DNA from: Sphingomonas sp. MA1305
GTDB lineage: Bacteria; Pseudomonadota; Alphaproteobacteria; Sphingomonadales; Sphingomonadaceae
Direction of reading: 5' to 3'
NCBI RefSeq assembly: GCF_016107325.1
Contig: NZ_RCVT01000002.1
Span: forward strand, 310,001-374,000
DNA length: 64,000 nucleotides
A model generated the notes under the pieces. That model was given only the letters and a program-made list of their open reading frames with translations. It did not search any database and was not told where the DNA came from. The translations under genes were made by a program, and so were the position numbers. Below are positions 19,578 to 28,798 of this stretch, in pieces; positions within the stretch are counted from its first letter, which is position 1; each line of letters begins with the position of its first letter.

Positions 19578-20959
19578 GCCGCCTCATATTCCCGGAGAAA
19601 GGGCTCCAGGTGTCGCCGATAGGGTTCGGCGACACCGACGCCGCGGCGGCTGAGCGGCTGGCGCACCTGCCACACGCTCGACGTCAGCACCGGGCGGGTG
19701 TTGTGATGGGGCGCGAGCGTCGCCTCGTCGTGATCGAGCCCGACATGTTCTTCCATTCGCCGGATCTGGGTGGTCGGGTCCGCGGTCAGCGCCTCATAGT
19801 CGACGACGAGCAGCCGGTCGCCGAGCCGCTCCCGCCAGAAGGACAATAGCATCTCCTCGATCCGGATATGGCGGGCGATCGACTGCTGGTCCCAGCTCCA
19901 CGGCACACCTTGCGCGAAATAGGTGCGCAGGCATGACCAGGCGAGGTCGAGCGGCGCGCGGCGCATCCAGATCAACCGTGCACCGGGCAGCACGGTCAAC
20001 GCCTGGCCCAGGCGGCGTCCGAGATCGAGCGTCTTGTCGGCGACACGATCGTTCCACGTCAGCCGCTCGCCGACCAAGCGGCGATACTCGTCAGCGGTCG
20101 CGTCGACATCGCCGCGGTCGGGCGGCCGATCGCCGAGCAGGATGGGTAGAACATTGAGCTCGCCGCCCGCCGCAACACGCGGATGGCTGCTCAAAATCTG
20201 CTCGGCCAGCGTACTTCCCGACCGCGGCAGGCCGGTAATAAGGATGGTCTCTGCACCGCCATCCCCACCCGGCAGCGCGCGCGAACGCCAGCCGGCGATG
20301 GCGGCCTCCGCTTCGCGGCGGTCCGTGTGCGCATCATAGGGGCGTTCCTTCGCGACGATGCGCGCGCCGGCGATGAAATCGGCAAAGGCCCGATCGAACT
20401 CCCCGACATCATGCCACGCCTTGCCAAGCGCATAGTGCAGGGGCACCGCCGGCGCCTTCCCGGATATGTCACGCATCTGAGCGAACAGCGGATCATCCAA
20501 GGTGAAAGTATGGATCGCCGCCAGCTCCAGCCATGTCTGTCCGGACGCCGGGAACCGAGCCAAAGCCCGCCGGAAATGATCTTCGGCCGCGTCGAAACGG
20601 CCGTCTTCGGATGCAAGCGCGCCGGCGAAATGGTGGAGAACGGCGTCGTCCGGCGCCTGCGTCAGCAGCCTTTCGAGGGCGGCGCGCGCCGCATCGTGTC
20701 GCCCGCTACGCGCGAGCACCGCGGCCAGCGCCAGCCGCCGGGCGCGATCGTTCGGGACAGAGCTGACAGCCCGTTCACTTGCCCGGATCGCCAGCGTCCA
20801 TTCCCCATGCATGGCCAGGACATCGGCCATCATCGGCCACCGATCGCCGATGTTCGCGTCCCGATCGAGAAGCTCATACAGGATGGCGTTGATCGTCCGG
20901 CGATCCCGCCGTCCGAAGGCGGTCTGCAGAGCGGCCAATGCGGCGGAAGGCGACGTCAT
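19565..20959 (-). CDS. TPR-containing sulfotransferase-family protein
   Basis: 464 aa. Residues 1-205 are helical repeats of the TPR type ([37 protein letters not shown]). The C-terminal half is a sulfotransferase domain: the 5'-PSB loop for the PAPS cofactor is GLPRSGST at 243-250, and a 3'-phosphate-binding region follows ([16 protein letters not shown]). It should move a sulfo group from PAPS to an unknown acceptor. No signal peptide. It follows a TonB-receptor gene on the same strand, a pairing often seen in sphingomonads, although a terminator lies between them here. Confidence 0.85.
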
Positions 20960-20997
20960 TAGTCATGACCTAAGCGGGGGCGGGCGCCACGGGCAAC

Positions 20998-21025
20998 AAA
21001 AAAGGGGCCGGTTTCCCCGGCCCCT
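20998..21025 (-). terminator. Rho-independent terminator of the Oar-like receptor gene
   Basis: AGGGGCCGG (21003-21011) pairs with CCGGCCCCT (21017-21025) around a 5-nt loop, and the minus strand continues into a run of six T. It stands 25 bp past the receptor stop codon and upstream of the sulfotransferase gene. Confidence 0.85.
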
Positions 21026-21050
21026 AGGTGAGTCATGCTGATCGTGACGC

Positions 21051-24000
21051 TTAGAAGCGAAGCGCCAGCGTGACACGCCCGTAACGGGGCGCCTGATACT
21101 GGGTCGGCAGCTTGTAATTGTTCGCCGCCGAAAGCGTCGAGTCGTCGACGCCGCCGAATTCGTTGCGCTTCAGCACCGCCTTGGAGTTCAGGACGTTGAA
21201 GACCTCGAAGCGCAGCGAGCCGTTGATCGCATCGGTCGGCAGGACCAACTGCGCGGTCAGATCGAGGCTGGTCTGCCAGTCGGACTGGAAGGCTGAGCCG
21301 CGCTGCACCAGCACGATCGGATTGGCGTTGCTGACCGAGCCGTTGGCGTAGCGGCAATAGTTACCGGCAACGCCATAGGCCGCTGCGTACGGGTCGATGC
21401 TAGTCGGCACGACACCGATACAACCGAACTTACGCGGCGACACCACCTGCAGGTTGGCACCGACCGAGAAGAAGTCGGAGATTGCGTACGACCCATACAG
21501 CTTGATGTTATGGCGGTGATGGTTCGGCAGATAACCGTATGCGCCATAAGTGAAGCCGGGCTGGTCGAAGTCCTGGGTCAGGCCCGTATCGGCCTGACCG
21601 ATGTCGGACTTCACGCCGCCTTCGTAGTTACCGACGTTCGATGCCAGCGTGTACGAACCCGAGATGCTCCACTTGCCGTCGAACTCACGATCAACAGTGA
21701 AGGTCATCGCCTTGTAGGTGCGCGTCGCCTTCGGGTAGCCGAGCAGTGCCGGGGTCAACGTCGCCTTGGTGCCGTCGAGCAGCGTGACATCGAGCGACTC
21801 GCCCGGATTGTTCAGCACGTACTGGCTGAACCCCGAGTAGAGGCTGGCGCAGCCGAGATTGTTGGCGTTGCAGTATTTGATCGCCGCCTGGTCGATCGCC
21901 GAATCTTCCAGCGCGCGGTTCAGGTTGCGATACGTGAAGAAGGTACCGAACTTCCAATACTGACCGAGGCGAAATTCACCGCCGAGGATGTATTCGTCCA
22001 CCGACTGCGGCTTCAGATTGGTACCGACCGTCGTATCTGTGGACGGCACGACACCATTGCCGGTGATGCTGCAGTTGCGGTTCGTGTTACGGATGCAGAG
22101 CGAGCGCGTGTTGATCGGCGCGCCGAGGATCGGCTGACCGTTTGCACCGATGCCGCTGAGCAGGAAGTAGTCCGACACGTCGTATTGCGCGCCCGCCAAG
22201 CGGATGTTCGTATTCGCTGCGATCGGCAGGAAGTAGCGGCCGAACGAACCATAGATTTTGCTGCGGCCGTTACCGATCGGATCGAAGGTGAAGCCGAGAC
22301 GCGGCCCCCACTGATTGCCCGACTTGTAGAAGGTCGTGCCGACGGGGTTCTTGTTCTCGAAGCGATCGTTGCGGATGCCGAGGTTCAACGATAGGCGGTT
22401 GCCGAACAGCGACCACTGATCTTCAGCATAATAAGCGGTGTTTTCGGACGTGAACGAGCCACCGTTCTCAAACTGGCGGCGAATGACGTAATCGCCCAGC
22501 GTCGCCGAGCTATAGATGCGATAATATGCGCCGCCGGTATAGTTTGTGGTGCCGATCGTGGTCAGGTTCTCACGATCGTAACCGAAGCGGAAGTGATGCG
22601 ACCCGAGGAACTTGGCATAGATGTCCACGTCGCCGCGATAGAATTCGCGCTTGTCCTCGTTGCGCGTTTGCGTCGTGACGGCATTCGATCCCGGGACCAG
22701 AACACCCGCCGCATTGTTCACGCCGGGCGTACCGGAGCGATAGTCGATCGCCGTCGCAAGGTTCGGTGTGCTGGAGATCGTGTTCTGACGGTCGTTGCTG
22801 CGGCCATAAGCGGCCGATACGGTCAGCCACTTTGCGAACGTGCCGGTATAGCGACCGACGTAATTGTCGCCGCCGTATTGGCTGATGTTGTTCGACTGAT
22901 AAGCACCGATACGGTTCGTGGTCGGATCGTAGGTCGAATAGACGTTGGTCGATTCACCGGTGGTACGGAAATAGGTGAATTCAAGCCGCTGCCCGTCGGT
23001 GATGATCGCGTCGACCTTGCCAGCGAAGAAAGGCGAAGTGGTCTTCGTGTCGGTGAATGTCTTGCTGATCAGGCCGCCCGAGCCCGACTTGACGTAGCGG
23101 TTCTCATAAAGGCCGTAGAAGAACAGGTGATCCTTGATGATCGGACCCGACAGATAGAAGTCGGCGCGCGTGTCTTCCGAATAAGCCGAATCGTTGTCGG
23201 CAGTTTGGGTGTTCGGCGACGTGTCGCGCAGATCGCGGGGTGCCCAGATGAACAACGCGCCGGCGTGGAAGGTGTTCGAACCCGACTTGGTCGTCGCGTT
23301 GACGAAGCCGCCGGTCGCGCGACCGAATTCCGCCGGATAGCCGCCGTTCTTGACATCGACCGTATCGTAGAATTCGAACGGCACGGCATTGGCGCCGAGG
23401 AAGTTGCGGAAGTTGGTGATGTTCAGGCCGTTGACGAAGAACTGGTTCTCGCCGACCGACGAACCCGAGACCGACGCCAGATTGCCGAACGCGGAATCGC
23501 CCTGCGCGGTGCCCGGCGACAGCTGGATGATCGAGTTGATGTCGCGCGCGACGGGAACGCGGTTGGCGAGGTCGGACACGTTAATGACCGCACCGGTCGT
23601 TGTCTGGTTGAAGTCGGCGACGCGCTGGCGACCGGCAGTGACGACGATATCGCCCGAATTGGCCGCGGAGCCCGCGCTGGCCAGCGTGAACTGGTTGGCG
23701 GCGCCCGACTGCGTCAGCGGAATGGCGGCTTCGGTATAGGTGTCATAGCCGTCGGCCGTGATGGTGAAGGTGTACGTACCGGCAGGGATCTGCGGCACTT
23801 GGAAGCCGCCGTTGGCGTCGGTGGTGACGGTGCGGCTGAAGCCCTGCCGATCCGACCGCAGTTCGACGGTCGCATTGGCGATCGGCCGCCCCTCGGTCGA
23901 CTGCACGCGGCCCGATGCGGTGACGTTGGTGTAATCCTGCGCACTGGCCGGAGCGGCCAGCGCAACCAGCCCGACGCCGGCGCCCATCAGCGCCAGCGCC

Positions 24001-24056
24001 TGGAACGCCGTGCCGGCGCGCAACGCGCGGCGCGCGAAGTTCAGAGTTTCGATCAT
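21051..24056 (-). CDS. TonB-dependent receptor with carboxypeptidase-regulatory-like domain (Oar-like)
   Basis: 1001 aa from the ATG at 24056 (GAGGGAAACAC before it). A signal peptide ends at PASAQD (about residue 40). A carboxypeptidase-D regulatory-like beta-sandwich follows (VTASGRVQSTEGRPIANATVELRS, about 45-125 in outline), then a plug domain from about 145 (VVTAGRQRVADFNQTTTGAV) and a large beta-barrel ending in aromatic RVTLALRF. This is the Oar-like type of outer-membrane receptor; its ligand is unknown. GC content is visibly lower than in neighbouring enzymes, as is usual for barrel genes. A terminator follows. Confidence 0.9.
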   Translation of the reverse strand: MIETLNFARRALRAGTAFQALALMGAGVGLVALAAPASAQDYTNVTASGRVQSTEGRPIANATVELRSDRQGFSRTVTTDANGGFQVPQIPAGTYTFTITADGYDTYTEAAIPLTQSGAANQFTLASAGSAANSGDIVVTAGRQRVADFNQTTTGAVINVSDLANRVPVARDINSIIQLSPGTAQGDSAFGNLASVSGSSVGENQFFVNGLNITNFRNFLGANAVPFEFYDTVDVKNGGYPAEFGRATGGFVNATTKSGSNTFHAGALFIWAPRDLRDTSPNTQTADNDSAYSEDTRADFYLSGPIIKDHLFFYGLYENRYVKSGSGGLISKTFTDTKTTSPFFAGKVDAIITDGQRLEFTYFRTTGESTNVYSTYDPTTNRIGAYQSNNISQYGGDNYVGRYTGTFAKWLTVSAAYGRSNDRQNTISSTPNLATAIDYRSGTPGVNNAAGVLVPGSNAVTTQTRNEDKREFYRGDVDIYAKFLGSHHFRFGYDRENLTTIGTTNYTGGAYYRIYSSATLGDYVIRRQFENGGSFTSENTAYYAEDQWSLFGNRLSLNLGIRNDRFENKNPVGTTFYKSGNQWGPRLGFTFDPIGNGRSKIYGSFGRYFLPIAANTNIRLAGAQYDVSDYFLLSGIGANGQPILGAPINTRSLCIRNTNRNCSITGNGVVPSTDTTVGTNLKPQSVDEYILGGEFRLGQYWKFGTFFTYRNLNRALEDSAIDQAAIKYCNANNLGCASLYSGFSQYVLNNPGESLDVTLLDGTKATLTPALLGYPKATRTYKAMTFTVDREFDGKWSISGSYTLASNVGNYEGGVKSDIGQADTGLTQDFDQPGFTYGAYGYLPNHHRHNIKLYGSYAISDFFSVGANLQVVSPRKFGCIGVVPTSIDPYAAAYGVAGNYCRYANGSVSNANPIVLVQRGSAFQSDWQTSLDLTAQLVLPTDAINGSLRFEVFNVLNSKAVLKRNEFGGVDDSTLSAANNYKLPTQYQAPRYGRVTLALRF

Positions 24057-24062
24057 GTGTTT

Positions 24063-24081
24063 CCCTCGCTTGGCCCGAGGG
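24063..24081 (-). promoter_or_regulatory. Hairpin overlapping the receptor ribosome-binding site
   Basis: In the mRNA (minus strand) CCCTCG and CGAGGG form a 6-bp stem with a 7-nt loop. The 3' arm includes the GAGGG Shine-Dalgarno sequence of the receptor gene, so folding would hide the ribosome-binding site. Confidence 0.45.
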
Positions 24082-24095
24082 GGTGTGTCGGCCCG

Positions 24096-24126
24096 CTTAT
24101 ACGGTGCCGCCCCCGGGCTGTGCCAA
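24096..24126 (-). promoter_or_regulatory. Candidate promoter of the Oar-like receptor gene
   Basis: On the minus strand TTGGCA (24126-24121) precedes TATAAG (24101-24096) by 19 nt. The -10 box is good and the spacing slightly long. It lies about 40 nt before the start codon. The rest of the 287-bp gap holds a CATGAA-GCT-TTCATG dyad at 24219-24233 and the motif listed at 24302. Confidence 0.35.
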
Positions 24127-24301
24127 GCCCCCTTTAAGCTGCTGACGCAGCCCCCAAGAGACATGACCCGGAAGAAAGCAGACCTGCGTCGGCACTGTAA
24201 AGGTGGCGTTCATCGGAACATGAAGCTTTCATGACCAATGTGCCGAAAAAGCCACACAACGGCAGGCTTTGGCCGGTTTCGCGACGCAAAATTGCTAGTT
24301 T

Positions 24302-24318
24302 GCTGAGCAGACACAGCA
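24302..24318. promoter_or_regulatory. GCTGAGCAGANNCAGCA motif, copy 1
   Basis: GCTGAGCAGACACAGCA, containing the dyad GCTG/CAGC. It shares 15 of 17 positions with a sequence in the leader of the second TonB-receptor gene (56264-56280). Here it lies between the M23 peptidase stop and the Oar-like receptor start, about 250 bp from the latter. Confidence 0.3.
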
Positions 24319-24343
24319 AAAATGCTGCATCCGCGTGCAGGCG

Positions 24344-25195
24344 TTATCGCGTCGGCATCGGTCCGGCGACCAGCATCGGGTCGAGCCGCGCGTCCAGCCA
24401 GCGTAAGCCCCAATGCAGGTGCGGCCCCGTCGCGCGTCCCGTAGCGCCGACCTCGCCAATCACCTGCCCCTGCCGCACGGTGTCGCCGACACGCACGTCG
24501 ATCCGCGATAGATGTAGGAAGGCGCTGGACAGGCCCATGCCGTGGTCGACCATCAGCAGATGGCCTTCGAGCGTAAAGGGCGTTTCGGCGGCGAGCACCA
24601 CCATCCCGTCCGCCGGCGCCCGGACCGGCGTGCCGGTCGGCAGCGCGACGTCGGTGCCGCCGTGGTAGCTGCCCGGCTCGCCGCGATAGACACGCTGCGC
24701 CCCGAACAGACCGGAGATACGCCCGGTCGCCGGCCAGAGGAAGCTTTGGCGCCAGCCTTGCGCTTCAGTGCGACGATGCCGCGCGGCGTCGATCTGGGCG
24801 AGTTCGGGCGGGCGCAATTGCGCAAAGACGGGATCGGGGGCGGGGAAGCGCGGCAGCGTATCGAGCCGCTCGATCCGCCACGCGCGCGGCGCGACGGCGA
24901 TATGCTGGCTGACGCTGCGACCGTCGGCAAGGGTCGCGGTCAGCACCGCATCGGGACCGGCATCGCGATCGAAGCCGATCAGGCCGTCGCGGCCGGCGAG
25001 CGGCACCGCTACGCCATCCAGAGTCAGTGTCGTCGTGCCGATCGGCGCAATGATATGGATCAGGCCGCCCTGGCTCGCGGTACCGCTCCAGCGGAACAGC
25101 GCATCTGCGGCTTGGCCGGCGACCGGTTCTGCCTGCCGCGCCAAGGTCGGCGCGGCGGCCAGCGCGAGCAGCGCCGCGGCGGCCCATCGCCTCAT
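24344..25195 (-). CDS. M23-family (LytM/lysostaphin-type) peptidase
   Basis: 283 aa from the ATG at 25195. A signal peptide runs to about residue 19 (APTLA). The C-terminal M23 domain shows both zinc motifs: HGGTD (HxxxD) in SYHGGTDVALPTGTPVRA and HLH in GPHLHWGLRW. A beta-rich N-terminal region (about 25-120) precedes it. Such proteins cut peptidoglycan cross-bridges in the periplasm, or act as cell-division activators if inactive; all metal ligands are present here. Its start overlaps the DUF2093 stop (ATGA), and xseA lies just upstream on the same strand. Confidence 0.9.
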   Translation of the reverse strand: MRRWAAAALLALAAAPTLARQAEPVAGQAADALFRWSGTASQGGLIHIIAPIGTTTLTLDGVAVPLAGRDGLIGFDRDAGPDAVLTATLADGRSVSQHIAVAPRAWRIERLDTLPRFPAPDPVFAQLRPPELAQIDAARHRRTEAQGWRQSFLWPATGRISGLFGAQRVYRGEPGSYHGGTDVALPTGTPVRAPADGMVVLAAETPFTLEGHLLMVDHGMGLSSAFLHLSRIDVRVGDTVRQGQVIGEVGATGRATGPHLHWGLRWLDARLDPMLVAGPMPTR

Positions 25196-25392
25196 TGCGG
25201 GCGCAGGGCCTCGCTCGCCTGATCGGCGCCGGCATAGGCCTCCTGCCGCGTCACGCTCCAATAGCGCAGCAGGTCGAGCGGGATACGCGCGCCGGTCACC
25301 GCGCAGGTGACATGGTCGCCGGGGCTGAGCACACGGAAGCCGTTGGCCATATAGTGCAGCCGCGCAGGCCGGTCGGAATTGGAAACGAGCAT
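25192..25392 (-). CDS. DUF2093 protein
   Basis: 66 aa. It matches DUF2093, a short alphaproteobacterial family: ARLHYMANGFRVLSPGDHV followed by CAVTGARIPLDLLRYWSV. Two cysteine/aromatic turns suggest a compact single domain. Function is unknown. It lies 11 bp after xseA and overlaps the M23 gene, so the three genes form one operon. Confidence 0.85.
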   Translation of the reverse strand: MLVSNSDRPARLHYMANGFRVLSPGDHVTCAVTGARIPLDLLRYWSVTRQEAYAGADQASEALRPQ

Positions 25393-25403
25393 GCGAGATC
25401 CTG

Positions 25404-26807
25404 TCAGAGCAGCGTCGGCTGATCGGGCTTGGCGGCAACATAGGGGCGCGCCCGCTTTGCCTCAACCTTGCCGGTCGGCACGGTCGGGCCGTCGACCACG
25501 ACGTCGAGCGGGGCGTCGCGGAAGCGCAGCGTCAGCGCCCCCGCCTCGCGCGCCGCGGCGGCGCTGATCAGCGTATCGCCGGTCCGCGTCGTCACCCGGG
25601 CATAGCCGCGGTCGAGCACCGCGTCGGGATTGAGCGACGCCGCCAGCCGCCAGGTCGCCGCCAGCCGATCGCGCTGTCGCTCCCATTGCCGCTGCAGCAG
25701 CGCCGGGCGTACCGCGCCCCCCGCCCGGTTGAGCTGGCTGCGGGCGCTGGCGACGCGCCGCTCGAGGCCGCGGTCGAGCCGCTGCCCGGCCTCGTCGGCG
25801 CGTTGGCGCTGCGGACCGAGCAGCGCGTCGCGCTTCGGCAACAACCGCGCCATCGCCGTCAGTCGTTCGCGCCCGCGCTCGACATAGCGGCTGGCGCAAC
25901 GCAGCGTCCGCGCGGCATGGCTCTGCACCGTCAGGCGCAGGTCGGCGAGCACCGGCACGGCCAGCTCCGCCGCCGCGGTCGGCGTCGGCGCGCGCAGGTC
26001 GGCGGCATAATCGCACAGGCTGGTGTCGGTCTCGTGCCCGACCGCGGAAATGATCGGGATGGTGCAGGCGGCAACCGCCCGCACCACCGCCTCCTCGTTG
26101 AACGCCCACAAATCCTCGATCGAACCGCCGCCGCGGGCGACGATGACGAGATCGGGCCGCGGCACCGGCCCGTCCGCCGGCAGGGCGTCGAAGCCGCGGA
26201 TCGCGGCTGCGACCTCGTCGGCCGCGCCCTGACCCTGCACCTTGACCGGCCAGACGATGACGTGCGTCGGGCAACGGTCCTCCAGCCGGTGGAGGATGTC
26301 GCGGATCACCGCGCCGGTTGGCGAGGTGACGACGCCGATCGTGCGCGGCAGATAGGGCAGGCGCCGCTTGCGCGCCGGATCGAACAGCCCCTCGCCGGCG
26401 AGGCTGGCCTTCAGCTTTTCGAACAGCGCCATCAGCGCGCCGGCGCCCGCCAGCTCCATCCGTTCGATGACGATCTGATATTTCGACCGGCCCGGATAGG
26501 TGGTCAGCTTGCCCGTCGCGATCACCTCGACGCCGTCCTGCGGCGCGAAGGCCAGGCCGGCCATCTGCCCCTTCCACATCACGCCGTCGATCACCGCCTG
26601 ATCGTCCTTCAGGCAGAGATAGGCATGGCCCGAGGCGGCGCGCTTGTAGCCGGAAATCTCGCCGCGCAGCCGGACATGGCTGAATTCGCCCTCGACCATG
26701 CGCTTGAGCTTGAAGCTGAGCTCGCCGACCGACAGCGCGAGCGCGTTGTCGCCGGGGCGCGGCTCGGCTAGCAGCCGCGGATCGTCATCGAGAAAGGGAT
26801 CGGGCAT
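25404..26807 (-). CDS. xseA: Exodeoxyribonuclease VII large subunit
   Basis: 467 aa. With XseB it degrades single-stranded DNA from both ends. The N-terminal OB-fold is seen in [22 protein letters not shown] and the catalytic domain in [38 protein letters not shown] and [25 protein letters not shown] long helical C-terminal part follows. The start codon overlaps that of the divergent purD by 2 bp (CATG), so its promoter must lie inside purD. Confidence 0.96.
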   Translation of the reverse strand: MPDPFLDDDPRLLAEPRPGDNALALSVGELSFKLKRMVEGEFSHVRLRGEISGYKRAASGHAYLCLKDDQAVIDGVMWKGQMAGLAFAPQDGVEVIATGKLTTYPGRSKYQIVIERMELAGAGALMALFEKLKASLAGEGLFDPARKRRLPYLPRTIGVVTSPTGAVIRDILHRLEDRCPTHVIVWPVKVQGQGAADEVAAAIRGFDALPADGPVPRPDLVIVARGGGSIEDLWAFNEEAVVRAVAACTIPIISAVGHETDTSLCDYAADLRAPTPTAAAELAVPVLADLRLTVQSHAARTLRCASRYVERGRERLTAMARLLPKRDALLGPQRQRADEAGQRLDRGLERRVASARSQLNRAGGAVRPALLQRQWERQRDRLAATWRLAASLNPDAVLDRGYARVTTRTGDTLISAAAAREAGALTLRFRDAPLDVVVDGPTVPTGKVEAKRARPYVAAKPDQPTLL

Positions 26808-28065
26808 GAACGTCCTGTTGGTCGGCTCCGGCGGCCGCGAACACGCATTGGCGTGGAGGCTGGCACAGTCGCCGACCCTCGATACGCTCTATGCCACGCC
26901 TGGCAACCCCGGCATTGCGCAGCATGCGACCTGCGTCGCCCTCGATGCGACGGATCACGGGCACGTCATTGCGTTCGTGCGCGATCATGCGATCGGCCTG
27001 GTCATCATCGGTCCCGAGGCGCCGCTCGTCGACGGCCTGGGCGACAGCCTGCGCGCGGCGGGCATAGCGGTATTCGGCCCCAACAAGGCGGCGGCGCAGC
27101 TGGAGGGATCCAAGGGGTTCACTAAGGATCTGTGCCGCCGCGCCGACATCCCGACCGCCGGCTATGTCCGCGTCGGCAATCGCGCCGAGGCGGAGGCCGC
27201 GCTGGCCACGACGTTCGGCTATCCGGTCGTGATCAAGGCGGACGGCCTCGCCGCGGGCAAGGGCGTGGTGATCGCCACCAGCGAGGCGGAGGCGACGGCG
27301 GCGTTCGACGCGATGTTCGCGGCCGGCGACGCCCCGGTGGTGATCGAGGAATTCCTGACCGGAGAGGAGGCGAGTCTGTTCGTGCTGACCGACGGCACGA
27401 CGCTGATGCCGTTCGGCAGCGCACAGGATCACAAGCGCGTCGGCGAGGGCGACACCGGCCCCAACACCGGCGGCATGGGTGCCTACAGCCCCGCCCCGGT
27501 ACTATCCCCCGCGCTGGAACGCCGCGCGATCGACGAGATCGTCGCGCCGACAGTCAGGACGATGGCGGCGGACGGCATGCCGTTCAGCGGCGTGCTCTAC
27601 GCCGGGCTGATGCTGACGCCGACCGGGCCGAAGCTGATCGAATATAATGCGCGGTTCGGCGATCCCGAATGCCAGGTGCTGATGCTGCGGTTCCGCGGCG
27701 ACCTCGTCGCCCTGTTGCTCGCCGTGGCGGAGGGGCGGCTGGATACGGCCGCGCCCGCGGCGTTCACCGACGATGTCGCGATGACGGTGGTGCTGGCCAC
27801 GCGCGGCTATCCGGGAACGCCCGCCGCGGGTGGCACGGTCGCGGGGATCGACGCGGCGGAGGAGACGGGCGCGACGGTCTTCCAGGCCGGCACGCGCCAA
27901 GACGGCGACCGTCTCGTCGCCGCCGGCGGCCGGGTGCTCGCCGTCACCGCGGCGGGGCCGGACATCCGCGCCGCGCGCGACGCCGCCTATCGAGGGATCG
28001 ATGCGATCCGCTTTCCCGACGGCTTCTGCCGCCGCGACATCGGCTGGCGGGAACTGGCGCGCTGA
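26806..28065 (+). CDS. purD: Phosphoribosylamine-glycine ligase
   Basis: 419 aa. PurD joins glycine to phosphoribosylamine using ATP to form GAR, an early step of purine synthesis. It opens [17 protein letters not shown] and shows the family landmarks [65 protein letters not shown] in shorter pieces, and [12 protein letters not shown]. Its start codon overlaps the xseA start on the other strand, an arrangement that leaves no room for a conventional promoter between the genes. Confidence 0.97.
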   Translation: MNVLLVGSGGREHALAWRLAQSPTLDTLYATPGNPGIAQHATCVALDATDHGHVIAFVRDHAIGLVIIGPEAPLVDGLGDSLRAAGIAVFGPNKAAAQLEGSKGFTKDLCRRADIPTAGYVRVGNRAEAEAALATTFGYPVVIKADGLAAGKGVVIATSEAEATAAFDAMFAAGDAPVVIEEFLTGEEASLFVLTDGTTLMPFGSAQDHKRVGEGDTGPNTGGMGAYSPAPVLSPALERRAIDEIVAPTVRTMAADGMPFSGVLYAGLMLTPTGPKLIEYNARFGDPECQVLMLRFRGDLVALLLAVAEGRLDTAAPAAFTDDVAMTVVLATRGYPGTPAAGGTVAGIDAAEETGATVFQAGTRQDGDRLVAAGGRVLAVTAAGPDIRAARDAAYRGIDAIRFPDGFCRRDIGWRELAR

Positions 28066-28123
28066 CCGACCGTCTTGCGACGACAATCTTTGCCGACCGA
28101 CGCAGCGACGTTAGGATGATCGC

Positions 28124-28798
28124 ATGAACGACAGCGCCACTTCGGCTCCCGGCAGCAGCCTGTTGCCCGACACCACCACGCTTTTCACCACCGCCCATCT
28201 GGTGGTGATCGGCATCTTCGCGCTCCTGGCGATCCTTGGCCTGGTCTGGGGGGCTCGACTGAAGGCACGGCGCAAGGCCGCCGAGCGGCAGATCGTCGCG
28301 CATAACGAGGAGGTGCGTCGCGACACGCCCGCGGCGACGGCAACAACCGAACCGTCCGCGTCGGCCCCGACGCATCAGGACGTCGAAATGCCCGCGACGG
28401 TTCAGCCGCCGATACGTCCGGCGCCCCCCCCGGCGGATGCCGATCCCGCCGCGACGCAGCCACTCGCCGACGAACCGATCGCCGCCAATGCCCCCCTCAC
28501 GGCCGCGCCGCAGCAGGAAGCCATCTCGGCTCCGTCGACGGACAGCGCCGGCGACCCCAACGATGCGTCGGTGACGCAGTTGAAGGGCCTCGGCCCCAAG
28601 GTCGCGACGCGGCTTGCCGAACTCGGCATCACCCGCGTCGGTCAGTTGGCGGTGCTGAGCGATGACGAGGCTGCGGCGCTGGATGCGGAACTCGGCACCT
28701 TCCGCGGCCGACTGAGCCGTGACCGCTGGGTCGAACAAGCGCGGCTGCTCGCGGCCGGCGACGTGAAGGGTTTCGAGGCGGTCTTCGGCCGACTGTGA
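28124..28798 (+). CDS. Membrane-anchored helix-hairpin-helix protein (COG3743-like)
   Basis: 224 aa. One N-terminal membrane helix at about 26-44 is followed by a short basic stretch (ARLKARRKAAER), a disordered Pro/Ala/Thr-rich linker (about 65-145) and a C-terminal helix-hairpin-helix region: LKGLGPKVATRLAELGI and ITRVGQLAVLSDDEAAAL. The C-terminal part resembles proteins labelled predicted 5' nuclease, flap endonuclease-like (COG3743), but no nuclease acidic cluster is evident. A DNA- or RNA-binding role at the membrane is possible. Its stop overlaps the GTG of the next gene, so the two are translated together. Confidence 0.75.
   Translation: MNDSATSAPGSSLLPDTTTLFTTAHLVVIGIFALLAILGLVWGARLKARRKAAERQIVAHNEEVRRDTPAATATTEPSASAPTHQDVEMPATVQPPIRPAPPPADADPAATQPLADEPIAANAPLTAAPQQEAISAPSTDSAGDPNDASVTQLKGLGPKVATRLAELGITRVGQLAVLSDDEAAALDAELGTFRGRLSRDRWVEQARLLAAGDVKGFEAVFGRL

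Noticed and set aside
24111..24126. Sigma-54 (-24/-12) element before the Oar-like receptor
   Set aside because: TGGCAC is present on the minus strand but the expected TTGC at the -12 position is replaced by a G run.
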